Positions 33,875 through 61,941 of a stretch of 64,000 bases of DNA are shown in pieces. A program made the translations under genes and the position numbers. This DNA is from Silurus meridionalis (taxonomy: Eukaryota; Chordata; Actinopteri; Siluriformes; Siluridae): contig NC_060907.1 in NCBI RefSeq assembly GCF_014805685.1, positions 5,766,992 to 5,830,991 on the forward strand, written 5' to 3'. The notes beneath the pieces were generated by a model. It was not told the DNA's origin. It searched no databases and saw only the letters and a program-made list of their open reading frames with translations. Each line of letters begins with the position of its first letter. Positions within the stretch are counted from its first letter, which is position 1.

Positions 33875-35687
33875 CTAAAGGCAGAGGTGGAAAGAGTCAT
33901 AAAACATTCTACTCAAGTAAAAATCATTATTGATTGATTCAATTAAATTCTACTTAAGTACAAGTAAAGTTACATTTATACAAATCGCATAGTAAGTTTT
34001 TAATCTACTAGTGCATTAACAAAAATAAACAGTCCATGACTTGAGTCTGATGTGAGTTATATGCAGCTTCGCAGCGAAAAAAGAAAAAATCTCATTATAA
34101 TAGCAGTTATGATAATGAGAGGAATCGTAAATGCAACTTTTTCAGAAGTGACGAATCAAAACCCTTTGATTGGACGCTGCATTCTGAATAAAAGTGTGTG
34201 ATTGGTTATACAGTACTGCTCAAATTCGAATGCAACATCAGCAGAACTACTCTAAAGTATAACTCTTTTCATATGACACTGCAGTTGTAGCACTGTTTAT
34301 TGTTCTAGCTTCATTGTGCAGTGACCATTTTCAACAGCCTGGAGAAGCCTCCTGAGAACAGGAGCTTTGAGGGCTGGTTTGGACTCTACTTAATGTCAGC
34401 AGTCTGCTACGATGGCTCAGGAGCACAGGTTGCATTTGATCACCATCACTGCAGACCTCAACATCGTTCAGCTGTAATAAATGGACATTCGGTGCTACAT
34501 TAGGTTCCCCTTTTGTGTCTGGTTCCTCAAAAGGTTTCTTCCATTTTAGGGAGTTTTCCCTTCAGCACAGTCACCACCGGCTCGCTTATCAGAGACAAAC
34601 TCAGCATTATAAATAACAATCTTATTCATTCTTTATTATTATGATGTCTGTAAAGCTGCTTCGAGACGATGTCCATTGTTAAAAGCGCTCTACTAATTAA
34701 AATGAATTCAAATTGAATTGAACAATTCAGAAATTATTCAATTCGAATATTATTCAAAGGTTTTTTTTGACCGAGTAACCTTTTTTAAAGATTTAAAAAA
34801 ACACTTTAAGGTAAAAGTACACAAATAACGACTCTATTACAGTAACATGAGGTAATGTAATTCGTTACTTTCCACCTCAGCCTTGAGGAAAAAGCCAGGA
34901 AGGAACGTTTTTCATCACACTGTACGTTCCGAGAGAACAAGAAGTGTGAACTCGTGGATTTCTCTCTTCCTACTATACACAGCTGTGGTCATACGTTTAC
35001 ATAAGCAACATCTGCATAATGTTAAATGTTTTACTTTAGAAGTTAGACCATAAGATTGTCATGTGATTCTTTATCAACATCTCATTCCACATTTAGTCTT
35101 CAATTTCTCTCACAGTAGCCTTCACTCTTCCAGGAAGATGTTCCAATAGATTCTGTGGAGATTTGTGAGATTTCATTCGGCCACAAAGGTGCTATTAAAG
35201 TCAGGTACTGATGCAGGGTGAGGTCAGGAAGCCTGGTGTTGGAGCTCTATATTGGGCCACTCAAGATCTTCCATTCCAACCCCACCATGGTCAGGTGTCT
35301 ACAAACTTTTTTTGATATATCGAAACCTTCCCAGAAGACATTCTGCAAGGTGTACGTGAACCTATGACCTTGTGAGTAACCGACCTTCCAGGACAACCCA
35401 TTGCTCCGGTCTCCGTCCACCTCCCTGTGACAGACGGCCAGCGTGTCCAGACAGTGGCTCCTCCACAGGTTATCGCTGCCCTCGATGATTACATTCCAGC
35501 GTTTGCAAGTGAGCGAAGCGTGACACAGGCTCCTCACGTCCAGCTCACCGAAGATCTTCACGCTTATCTCAGTAGGAAGCGTTTCTGTAAAGTTCAGCTC
35601 CGGTCCTCCATTCCTGATGGACACCAATGATATGAGTCCTTCTCCAGCAGCATGGAGGTTGCGGTTCCTTTTAAGGACATGCTGCAT
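33713..35687 (-). CDS. fbxo48: F-box only protein 48
   Basis: F-box proteins recruit substrates to SKP1-CUL1 ubiquitin ligases; human FBXO48 has been reported to act on AMPK. Two coding exons, 35385-35687 and 33713-33874, join in frame at WK|VTLVRNYQ into 154 residues; the human protein has 155. The F-box core LPTEISVKIFGELDVRSL plus TCKRWN lies at about residues 37-66. The C-terminal block YSNIR...DVETWGEILEAELER is the family signature. The ATG at 35687 fits the length of homologues (MQHVLKRNRNL). The gene is divergent to aplf, as in human. The intron is largely a hAT-like element whose inverted repeat touches the exon 2 acceptor. Confidence 0.95.
33882..34880. mobile_element. hAT-like element with terminal inverted repeats and an internal retroelement tail
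   Basis: The left end CAGAGGTGGAAAGAGT and the inverted right end CTGAGGTGGAAAGTAA match at 14 of 16 positions or so. Flanking octamers CCTAAAGG and CCTTGAGG agree at 6 of 8, as expected for a decayed 8-bp target duplication. A segment at about 34325-34705, ending in GAATTCAAATTGAATTGAAC, looks like the 3' tail of a LINE/SINE inserted inside. No transposase frame was found. Confidence 0.7.
35042..35312 (-). mobile_element. Family A repeat, internally deleted, in fbxo48 intron
   Basis: Contains CTCTTCCAGGAAGATGTTCC, TCAGGTACTGATGCAGG and, at the right, GGTCAGGTGTCTACAAACTT. The central transposase part is missing. Confidence 0.65.
35385..35687 (-). CDS. fbxo48: fbxo48 coding exon 1 (F-box)
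   Basis: 303 nt ending GLSWK before a GTCGGT donor, which is weak at +3. A possible acceptor TTGCAG for a 5' UTR exon lies just upstream near 35726. Confidence 0.93.
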
Positions 35688-35950
35688 CTCTCAGCCTCGC
35701 CGTACATGCCCTTTAGCTAAAGCTGCAACATAAATGAGTTGAATTAGTGGCGATGATGTGCATCACCATGTGATTGAAGTAACTTTTGGTTGGCTGGAAG
35801 CCAAGTTTTAAAACTTTCTTAACTGAGATGTAAATATTGGTGTAATTACTGTATCTGGATTGCAAACTAAATGTACAAAAATAGATGTTGTTGTTGTTGA
35901 TGAGTTCTTTGAAGGGTTTACACAAAAGAAGGTGTAATAATAATAATAAT

Positions 35951-35993
<43 letters not shown>

Positions 35994-36022
35994 TAGCTAG
36001 TGCTTATAATATACCTCTAGAT
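35688..36022. repeat. fbxo48 upstream DNA with (TAA)n
   Basis: (AAT)n occupies 35937-35991. Possible 5' UTR intron of fbxo48. Nothing else recognised. Confidence 0.7.
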
Positions 36023-36345
36023 CAGGGGGTCAGCAACCTTTTTGAAACTGAGAGCTACTTCTTGGGTACTGATTAATGTGAAGGGCTCCCAGTTTGATAC
36101 ACACAGTTTTCAGTTTGATCTGAAATAACAAATTTGCACAATTTACCTTTTATTATATGTTATTATTAATAATTAATGATATTCATCCATGTGAAGACAC
36201 TGATCATGGTAATAATTTCTCACAATAATTATCAACAATGATTTAACAAAGTAGGAAACAGATATTTTTAGAAAAGACCCGCGGGCTACTCATGTGGTCC
36301 TTGCGGGCTACCTGGTGCCCATGGGCACCACGTTGGTGACCCCTG
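36023..36345. mobile_element. hAT-type MITE
   Basis: The left end CAGGGGGTCAGCAACC is mirrored by the right end GTTGGTGACCCCTG. The inner GCGGGCTACCTGGTGCCC text belongs to a widespread vertebrate MITE family. Confidence 0.8.
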
Positions 36346-36793
36346 ATCCAGGGTATGGTTTCTAATCATGTGATCGAAATCAGAATTCACGCCAACAACA
36401 ATTATAATAAAGTGGCTTGTAGTAAAGTACTCTACCCTTAGAGTAGGGTTCCGTCTCTAATCACATGATCTAAATCATAACTCATGCCATGTTTATTCCC
36501 TAAAAATAATAATAATAATAATAAACAATAATAATAACAATAGTAATAATAAACAATAAATAAGAAATAATAATAATAAAACAATAATAATACAAAAAAT
36601 AAAAAAATAAATATTAAAAAAATTCAAAATAAATAAATAAAACAATAAAACAATAAAATAAAACAATAAATAATAATAATAATAATAATAAATAAATAAA
36701 TAAATAATAAGAATAATGTGGTTTTGTAAAATCCTTCGGTCTTTACTCATGAGATCAAAATCATAATTCATGCCATGTTTATTCCCTACAAAT

Positions 36794-36828
<35 letters not shown>

Positions 36829-37435
36829 AAATTTACTTGTAATAATGTAACCTATTCCTAAAATAAGTATGGTATCTAATCATGCAATCAAAATCATAAT
36901 GCATACTAAGCTTAAAAAAAAATAATAATAATAAAAAAAAAAATAATAAAATAATAATAATAATAATAATAATAATGATAATAATATCACTAGTAGTAAT
37001 AATTTTACTTATCCTTAGAGTATGGTACCCATGCTATGTTTATCCCATCAAAAATAACATAAATTAACAACAACAACAACAACATGTACATGAAGAAGTG
37101 AAGGAATTCCTAGATACAAACAGAAACTATTCCTATTTCCTAAAACACTGCATTCTCACTAAAATAGCTGTGAATAGAGTTAAAGTAAATATGTTTATAA
37201 TAAAAAATAATATATTATAATTAAATATGTTTGTAATAATCTAAAGTATAAGTGATCTAATGAGAAAATGAGATACAGATACAGCTGCCTCGAACAAATA
37301 GGAAGTATAACCGAATAGGAAGCTTATAATCTATTCCCATTACATATGATTGTAAATATAAAGCATGCACTGTATAAATCCTTCATTTTAGACTCGAGAG
37401 CATAATAAATTAGCTGAAAAGGTACAGATTTTTAC
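36346..37435. repeat. AT-rich DNA with (AAT)n and (AAC)n arrays
   Basis: (AAT)-type tracts at 36505-36715 and 36928-36990, and (CAA)n at 36795-36826 and 37068-37084. A phrase near 36380-36400, 36760-36780 and 37040 recurs (CATGCCATGTTTATTCCCTA), so the tract grew by segmental duplication. Confidence 0.85.
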
Positions 37436-37960
37436 CCTCGGTGGTGCAGTTTCGCTTTCGTGTGACAGCTCACCGTTTAAATGCCTTGTTTATTGACACG
37501 CATGGCGTCACCGCCTTTACTTTCACTGCGCATGCGCAGAGGTTTCGCAACCCCCCCCTTCGTTTGAAAGAGCGAATATATTTCCATGAACACATTCACG
37601 CAACCGCTAAATAACTTAAAAATAACTGAATGCTTGTATTATTGTACCTTTAATGCGTTTAATCAGACGAAGGAAACACTCAGTAAATACAAAAAGCCTA
37701 CCCATAGAGAACGAAGCTTCTGCGCAAGCGCGAAGTTGTTTACATTCGTACCCATAATTTATATATAATTATTATAATATATAATATATAATAAAATACA
37801 TACATATACACATGTTATAATTTTACGGATCTTTACGTTGGACCAATCGTTTAAAAAAGCAATTATTTTGATTTATTTTAGTGTTTGAGCGATAAACAGC
37901 AACGCGCATGCGCAAGAGTCTAACTCTACCCGGAAGTGTCCGCCAAAAAAAAAAAAACGT
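37436..37960. promoter_or_regulatory. Bidirectional promoter of fbxo48 (-) and aplf (+)
   Basis: Three NRF1-like sites: TGCGCATGCGCA at 37527-37538, TGCGCAAGCGC at 37721-37731 and GCGCATGCGCA at 37904-37914. An ETS-type ACCCGGAAGTG lies at 37928-37938. A GTAAGG donor at 37961 joined to the acceptor before 38192 would make a non-coding aplf exon 1. A GTAAAAA donor on minus at 37435 could end an fbxo48 5' UTR exon. The human pair is also head to head. Confidence 0.6.
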
Positions 37961-38192
37961 GTAAGGATGAAGAGATTATTTGCTTTTTAAATAATATTAG
38001 GTTTTGTTTTATGCGTCACTTTTCCCACAAGTACAAACCTAACAGGTAGGCCACCATGAAGTAGGGTTGATTTATTTATATTTTGTAAAATCACTAAATA
38101 TAATTCATTAATGCACGTCAGAGTAAGTGATACACCTTTGGTGGTTAGTGTTAAAGTTCTAGACGTCATCACGTGATGTCTCTTATTTCAGA

Positions 38193-54788
<16,596 letters not shown>

Positions 54789-55425
54789 CCAGACACCTGA
54801 AAACAAGGTTCCTGTTGGTGTTCTTAGAGACAGTTTGCTAAGATTTAAAGCTTATCTAAGGATGATGATGTGGGTTGAGGGTGACACCTGTAACATCGGC
54901 ATTACAGCAGAATGTATGTTTCCGAAGCACTTCCAGGTTTCCAGCAATACTGAACACTACTAAATGTCCAGATCAGAGTCTCCAGAGTTTAAAAGGTCTC
55001 TCAGGAAGGATGTTCAGGTTTCAGGTGCACCTCTGGAATAACTCGCAAGTGTAATATGAGACTTCTTGTGCATTGTTGAATGTTTACACCAGTCTGTTAT
55101 AGAGACTAAAGTTCTGAGTTTCTAAGTAAGAACGTAGCGCAATTAGAGCTGCGTTTCCGTTATGATTCAGGAAGTACTTCAGTATTGAAAAACCTATTTT
55201 TTTATATATTTTTTTTAATTCATTGTTCCTATTTTATGTACTTTTAGTAAAACGTTATTTCTCAGAATGTTCCCATGGTGTATCTGGATGTTATTTGATG
55301 GCATAAATGAATAACATTCTACTGAGGTGTAAATGAATACGCTTTTGCACCTTTTGGAGGATGTAGTATACGTTTTATATGTGGAAAATTTTACATATAA
55401 AGGAATAAAGAAATATGACAATAAT
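54789..55425 (+). other. aplf: aplf 3' UTR
   Basis: Runs from the stop codon to a poly(A) signal AATAAA at 55404-55409. Confidence 0.6.
55404..55409 (+). terminator. aplf: aplf poly(A) signal
   Basis: The first canonical AATAAA after the stop codon, about 615 nt downstream. Confidence 0.6.
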
Positions 55426-55528
55426 TCACTTTAATGTTATTATCATAAATATAGCATATGTATTTGAAATATCCCAGTGTAGGACTTCTCAACATGAAGG
55501 TAGGTCCTCACAGAGGGATTAACATACA

Positions 55529-55925
55529 CTGTATGGCCAAATTATTGGAACACCTAAAATTTTCCAGCCATATGTGGTTCTTCCCCAAACTATTACCACA
55601 AAGTTGAAGGGCACACAATTGTTTTGGATGAAATGGTAGCTTGAACATTTTTGTGGACACCTACTCATAAGATGATGCTTATTTTTGAACATCCCAGTCC
55701 ACATTTAGTCTCCATTTGCTCTTATAATAACTTACACTCTTCTGGGAAGATGTTCCTCTAGATTTTGTGGAAATGTGCTCAGATGTGGTTCTTCCCCAAA
55801 CTGTTACCACAAAGTTGGAGGGCACACAATTGTTTTGGATGAAATGGTAGCATGAAAATTGGCTTTCTCTGGTTTTGTGCCCCTGTGCACAAAACCAGCT
55901 CCATGAAGATCTGCTTTACATGGGT
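55529..55925. mobile_element. Rearranged family A repeats
   Basis: Three pieces with alternating orientation (plus 55529-55650, minus 55650-55775, plus 55780-55925). The two plus pieces share the GTGGTTCTTCCCCAAACT segment. Confidence 0.65.
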
Positions 55926-55959
55926 TGGAATGGAAAAAAACCCAAAACTATTTGTACCT

Positions 55960-56645
55960 TAGAGGTGAGCAGCGGGGGACAGTAACCATGTAAATGTAAT
56001 TTGTTACTGTACTTGAGTAGCTTTTTCACGTATTTATAATTTACTGAAGTATTTTCTTTTGGGGAGATTTTTACTTTAAATTCACATTTCAGAGTCAAAT
56101 TTCTTCCTTTTTACTTAACGATATTTTGCGAAATCAGTTGTTCCTTTTTATTTATGAGGATAAAAACTTAACTGGTCAAACAAGCAGCAATCCACCAATC
56201 AGGGTTGAGCGTAATCTTTGTTTTGAACTTGTTTTGATTGGTGCTTGGTGGTTTCTACTTATCAAAAACATACAGTTCAGCGTCAGTTCAGCAGCATGGA
56301 GAACATTTATATAGGAATAAATGATGGAAGAAACTCCAGACTCGAACTCGCCACAACATCCGTGACCTTATTTGTGCATTTTTTTTGGAAGTTGAGTCTT
56401 TTCACATAAACTGAGTTGATTAAGTAAAGAGTCTTGTGACACAAATGATAATAGGAACATTATAGCCATAATAAATCATAGTACTTTAGATACTTAAGAA
56501 CATTTAAAGGCAAATATTTTTGTGCTTTTACTCAAGTGAAAGTTTAAAGGGAGCATTTTGACTTTTAACCTTAGTCATATTTTACCAAATGGATCTCCAC
56601 TTTTACTCAAGTACATGGTTTGTGTATTTCATCCACCACTGGAGG
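55960..56645. mobile_element. hAT-like dispersed repeat
   Basis: Begins near GGTGAGCAGCGGGGGACAGTAA and ends near TTCATCCACCACTGGAGGTG. Words are shared with 52140-52670 and, at the left end, with 33882-34880. Confidence 0.55.
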
Positions 56646-57491
56646 TGAGCAAGCTTCAAAAAGTCTTCCAAAAAAAGTGTCCTTCAAAAAAGGTCACTAT
56701 GGTTCTTTGCTAAATTGTGTACCTAATTAGCAAGCTAAATGTTGACTAGCAAGTGAGGTGAAACTGCTACACCGGAGAAAAATCTGTCTGTGGAACAGTA
56801 CAAATAAATATTAAAAACACCATGAGTGTATTCTCCAAGAAATAAAGTACCCAGCAATAGTGTTAGATAATGAACTAACACTTATTTGCTAGCTGGATGC
56901 TAACTAGCAAGTGAAATGTAGCTGCTCTGACACGTCTTTGCTAACACACAGGAGGAAAACGTGTGAAAGTACAACAAAACAGGCCATGAATGAGTTTTCT
57001 GAGGGGAAAAAAAGACCTAGATTTACTGCTAGCATTAGCACTAGCATTAGCTTTAATCTTTTTGAAGGTTGACACATTTGAGTATCACCATTTCTTACAA
57101 AGTTATTTTTTTCCTGCTATTTTGTTTGCAGAATTGAATCATGAGTATTGCTGATTTTTAACTAAATTGTAGTTTTTACCATGTATATTGTTCCTAAAAA
57201 ACATTAGCTAAAACAAGCACACACTACTGAATGTTGGAAATTTGACTTTAAGGTTGGAAATGAGAGCAGCGCCGATGTGCTAATGTTCTAATTTCTGTTT
57301 TCTGAAAGATTTAGAACACAATCACAAGCTTCTGATTTCAATCATCCACTTTCATTGTTTGTTCCAGAAAGCAATATTCGAGAAATGTGCTTGTTATTTA
57401 TATTTAAAGAACTGGAATGAGTCACACTGGTGGAGACGTTTCACAAACAGGATCTTTTAATTATCCAGATCCAGCTCACACACAACACACT
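56646..57491. other. Intergenic, nothing recognised
   Basis: AT-rich DNA with short internal repeats (AGCTGGATGCTAACTAGCAAG type). No gene seen. Confidence 0.4.
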
Positions 57492-57935
57492 ATAAGGATG
57501 AAAGTATTGGGACACCTGACTTCCCAGCCATATGTGGTTCTTTCTCAGACTGTTAGCATAAAGTTGGAGGCCACACAATTATATAGGAGGTCTTTTACAA
57601 TTTTCTCTTCACTTGAACTAGGAGATCCAAACCTGTTCCAGCATGAGAATGCCCCTGTACACAAAGCCAGATCCATGAAGACGTGCTTTACATGAGTTGG
57701 ACTGGAAGATCTCTTGCTATAGAGATTCAACACTGTTGAACCCTTTTGGGATGAATGTGAATGCTGACTGCACCCCAGAAACCTCCTCACCTCATCTACA
57801 TCAGTACCTGACTTTACCAACACCCTTGTAGCTGAATGAGCACAAACCTCCACAAAACTTAGTGGATCATTTTCCCAGAAGGGTGGAGGATATTATAACA
57901 GAATATGGGGACTAAATGTTGATATATATTTTTTC
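57492..57935 (+). mobile_element. Family A repeat with best-preserved transposase remnant
   Basis: An open stretch decodes to [20 protein letters not shown], a clear Tc1 transposase motif with the second catalytic Asp changed to Glu (HEN for HDN). Ends at the GGGACTAAATGTTGA segment. Confidence 0.8.
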
Positions 57936-58094
57936 CCATATAGTTGAATGAAAACTGTTGTTCTAGCGTTCAATGCGGTAGTTATTCGGGTTAGCGTAAA
58001 AGTTGTTACGCTAAGATTAAAAAAATCTTATTAAAACAGCAATCCCATGTTGAATCTTATGGACATGTGTCCACAAACGTTTTGTGTATGGATG

Positions 58095-58132
<38 letters not shown>

Positions 58133-58554
58133 AATGGTTTTATACACTATAAATATACACATCACTTTTAATTTAAATAAAGCGAAAATTTCAGTAATAC
58201 AACAAGGCACAAAAAATGACCTCATTGAATCTGGTTTATATCTTTTACAATGACGCATTAAATCACTTCAGGGATAATTTAGAAGTCGGTCATTCAGGGT
58301 AAATGTAAATCCATACAACATGCTTTCGGTACTGATCTTATCATTTCCATGCTTTGTATTAATTCTCAAAGATTCATTAAGGCATAATGGTGCTTGAGCT
58401 TATTTTTGGAGTAAAAGAAAAAAATGTATTCAAGAAAACGCTCTTTTTGAGAAAGACAATTACATTTTTTCATTCATGAAAACATACGATAAAGACAGGG
58501 AGTACCTTTAATTCCATGAGTTTGCTTCAACTTTTTTTGGAATTTGGCCTGTTC
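57936..58554. repeat. Intergenic with (CA)n
   Basis: (CA)n at 58100-58128; nothing else recognised. Confidence 0.8.
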
Positions 58555-58680
58555 GCTTTATTAACGCCCTTGTGGCTGAATGAATCTCACAAATTACCAG
58601 AAGCACACTCCAAAATCTAGCAGAACATCTTCCCAGAAGATTGGAGCATATTATAACAGCAAATAGAGACTAAATGTTGA
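58555..58680 (+). mobile_element. Family A repeat, 3' fragment
   Basis: Has TAACGCCCTTGTGGCTGAATG, CATCTTCCCAGAAGATTGGAG and GAGACTAAATGTTGAAT. Confidence 0.65.
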
Positions 58681-60041
58681 ATAGTCTAAGAAACTGGTTT
58701 ATTATCAGGCTTAAGAAAATCCAGTAAATCCTGGTTAATTGGGTGATGGTGCAGGACACACGGCATATTACATCACTGATACCACTAATGCTGCTAAAGT
58801 TACTCTTTTTGGTTTGAAATGAAAAGCCACAATGAAGGGAAAATACAATTTCCATTTATTAAATCATTTATGCCACTTGAAAAAAACTTGTAAAACTCAC
58901 ATCGAGCATAACGTTGGTTGACTAATTTCCAATGTTTTTGCCAAAAATTCCAAACACAGAGTTGAACGTTAAACCTATTGCACAAAGCCTGTTTTAGACA
59001 ATTATGAGTTTTGGCTAAACTTAATCCTGCTTTAAATTCTGCAAAAAAAAAAAAAGAAAAAGAAATTGCTCTGCCTTCAAGTGATTTGTGTTTCTTCGTA
59101 TTTGGAAAGGAATTGGATTGAAATCGGTTCCTTAAAATTAAAAGAGGAAAGTATAAAAAATATATATATACAGAATGCCAAATATGATGATGGTAATGAT
59201 GATGAGGAGGAGGAGGAGAAAGGCATACTATAAATTCAAATGTCATTTTGGAAGGTCTTTCGATACAAAATAACAGTGAATTATGTATAAGAACGTTGTG
59301 CATTTATTTATATATTTATTTATTTCAGAAATCCTTATGTGTTTGGAAAATTCTGTGCTTGAATTTGTTGTTCACTGTGAAATCACTGGTTCTTTATTAA
59401 ATATTTCAGTACATATATACAATATGAACGCGAACCTTCATGAAGAGAAGGATTTTGTCCCCTGCCTGAAGAGAACCACCATGTAAATAAACAAATACTT
59501 AACGTTTCTCACGACAGAGCTGCAAACCCGTGAGCTGAAACTATGAGAACAGAGCATGCATGCCAAGATCTCTTAATGAATAAACTCTGAACACTAATGA
59601 TTAACACACAATTATTACAAAGATCAGACTTGGGGGTGGAATTGGATTGAACAAAAAAAGTGTAAAACATGCTTGTCCGATTGTCTTCATTAGTCTTTAT
59701 TTTGGGAAAATACACCGCGGCATTCATTTGGTTGTGCAGGGGGTAAAACAAAACCATATGAAGAAAAGAATACTGTGGAGATGAGCAATTTCTGAGGTAT
59801 GTCTTAAGGTTGCATTGGTGCAGTTTGATCTCAAGTCCATCCTTCTGGAAAATCTTTCTGAATTTTTTCAAGCAGAGCATGGATTCTTTGCTTATTTTCA
59901 CTGTTGGTGCATCTGTTCCTGAGCACAATTTCCCCACGTATACACAAGATGGACAAAATTATTTCAGCCATACTCCCCATACTGTGGTAAATATTTTTGT
60001 TGTATATTTTGTAAAATAAATATAAATAATTAAATATTTTT

Positions 60042-60046
<5 letters not shown>
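58681..60046. other. Intergenic; possible retroelement scrap at 59760-59940
   Basis: Most of this shows nothing. On minus at about 59800-59900 a frame reads LKKFRKIFQKDGLEIKLHQC, which faintly recalls Penelope-type reverse transcriptase C-terminal text. This is weak and not called as an element. Confidence 0.3.
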
Positions 60047-60113
<67 letters not shown>

Positions 60114-60200
60114 TATTTTTATTTATATATACTTATTTATTCATTTATTTTATATATATTGTATATTATTAAAAAATTATTAAAAATTCTATACAATGTA
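60047..60200. repeat. (TA)n and flanking AT-only DNA
   Basis: (TA)n at 60047-60108 followed by AT-only sequence to about 60200. Confidence 0.93.
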
Positions 60201-60429
60201 TATAAATATATTTGTAGTATTTTTCACTACCACTTTATCTTTATGTAATATATTTTTATCTTATCTTATTTTTATCTTAGCCTTTTATTTATTGCACAAT
60301 TTTCTGAGCAGCCGATCAGGTTTACATTTAACTCCAAGTTGAATTATGTATATAATCTACATATGTAACAAATAAAATCTTGAATCTTGAAACCCAGAAA
60401 CAAATATAGATTTTGGATGCGGTAATGAA

Positions 60430-60805
60430 ATTTTCATTGAACTATAAGATCCAATCCTGTTCCAGCATGACTATGCCTCTGTGCACAAAGCCAGCTCCAT
60501 GAAGATATGCTGTCCATGGGTTGGTGTGGAAGATCTCCTGTCATAAAGCTCTGAACCTTTTGAGCAATGAATGAGAACGCTGACTGCAGGAATCTTCATC
60601 TCACCTACCTCACCTACATCAGTACCTTACTTCACTAACACCCTTGTGGCTAAAAAAAAAATCTTTCACAAATCTCCACAAAATCCAGAGCATCTTCCCA
60701 AAAGAGTGGAGTTTATTATAAGAGCAAATGTGGACTTAATGTGGAATGGGATTGTCAAAAAGGAGCTCATGCTCAGTTGTCCACAAACGTATGTCCATAC
60801 AGTGT
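60430..60805 (+). mobile_element. Family A repeat
   Basis: Contains CCTGTTCCAGCATGACTATG, CAGCTCCATGAAGATATGC, CTCACCTACATCAGTACC and a right end CCACAAACGTATGTCCATAC. Confidence 0.75.
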
Positions 60806-61223
60806 ATATTGTCCTCTAGTCTTGAACAGCATTCTTTATTGTTTTATTTTTGTCGTTATTTGTTGGTCCAAGGATTTGTCATTTCTCTTTGGTCTTGGTT
60901 ATCTGAAATCCTTTAAGATCCCTCAAGAGCATCAGTAGCCCACAACTATTCCAATACCCTTTCAGAAGAACCTTCTTTAATGGATGGAAAAGGTAGGTGT
61001 GATGTGACTTCATCATCCGGCCACTCAGTGTACAAATTAGTGTAATCTAGATCCTCCGTATAATACAGAGTTTCCTTTCATGCACTGGTCTGATGTAGAA
61101 CCTTTTTCAGCTAGAAAGAACCTTTGACTTAAGACATTCTGAAAAAGTGTAGATCATGTCATATTTAGATTGATCCCAAAATACCTGAGTAGCATGCTGT
61201 ACATTTCCAGAACACTCATCTCT
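60806..61223 (-). other. Probable prokr1 3' UTR and downstream
   Basis: Non-coding, 3' of the prokr1 stop. No good poly(A) hexamer could be singled out. Confidence 0.4.
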
Positions 61224-61941
61224 TTATTTTATTCGTGTACATTCATCCTCCTCAGTCACTTTGAGCGAAGAAGTCTTCATTTCGCCCTCAACCACCATCT
61301 TGACTCTAGCGACGGTGGCGTCCCTCGCCACGACTCGCCACTGCGTGCATCTCGCCTTCTTCAGACACTTAGGGGCGTTGTTCCTCACACTCACGAAGCA
61401 CAGTGTATTGATAACCCCGTTGCTCATGGCAATGCATTCGATGATGTAGAACGCAACCAGTGAGTTCCGCTCGCGCGTAATCACCGACGGGTAGAAATCC
61501 CGCAGGAGCGCGTAGCCGTAATAGGGTGCCCAGCAAAGCACGTACGCCACGAGGACAGCAATCAGGACAACGACTGTACGCCTCCTTCGGCGTGAACGCT
61601 GCTCAAGCTGCTCGGTCGGAAACCCCGGGACGTTCTTGAACCAAAGTTCGCTGGAGATCCGGGCATAGCACAGCGCCATGACCGTCACGGGTCCTACAAA
61701 CTCCACAACCAGAATGAACATGAAGTAAGAGCGGTAAAGGAGCTGCTGGTCTGCTGACCAGATCTGTGCACAAAAGATCTTGTTGCCACGGGTGACAGCT
61801 CCATGAGGGTACTCATGCTCCGTAACGAAGTAGGCCGAAGGCACAGAGATGACGATCGGGAAGATCCAGACTCCGAGTATGAGCCAGTAGGCTGTCTGGT
61901 ACTTCATTCTTGGCTTCAGAGGATGCACGATAGCCATGTAT
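61224..61941 (-). CDS. prokr1: Prokineticin receptor, last coding exon (TM4 to C-terminus; partial)
   Basis: Prokineticin receptors are plasma-membrane GPCRs for PROK1/PROK2, coupling mainly to Gq. This exon starts after TTTCCTAG inside the Arg codon of the DRY motif, reads YMAIVHPLKPRMKYQTAYW, and ends at TAA 61224-61226. It gives 238 residues. TM4 is near residues 17-39; the ECL2 cysteine is in NKIFCAQIW; TM5 is SYFMFILVVEFVGPV; a basic ICL3 has RSRRRRR; TM6 has VLCWAPYYG; TM7 has IECIAMSNGVINTLCF, without NPxxY as in other prokineticin receptors. The C-tail ends DECTRIK, close to human PROKR1. The first coding exon (N-terminus to TM3) is not present in 61942-64000 and must lie further right. 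Fish have several prokr1-like copies; which one is unclear. Confidence 0.9.

Noticed and set aside
35427..35630. Plus-strand open frame of 67 codons
   Set aside because: It is antisense to fbxo48 exon 1, which has clear homology on the other strand.
58800..59303. 167-codon minus-strand open frame
   Set aside because: Composition is AT-rich and hydrophobic by chance, it includes a poly(A) tract and low-complexity HHHYHHH text, and no domain or splice context is visible.
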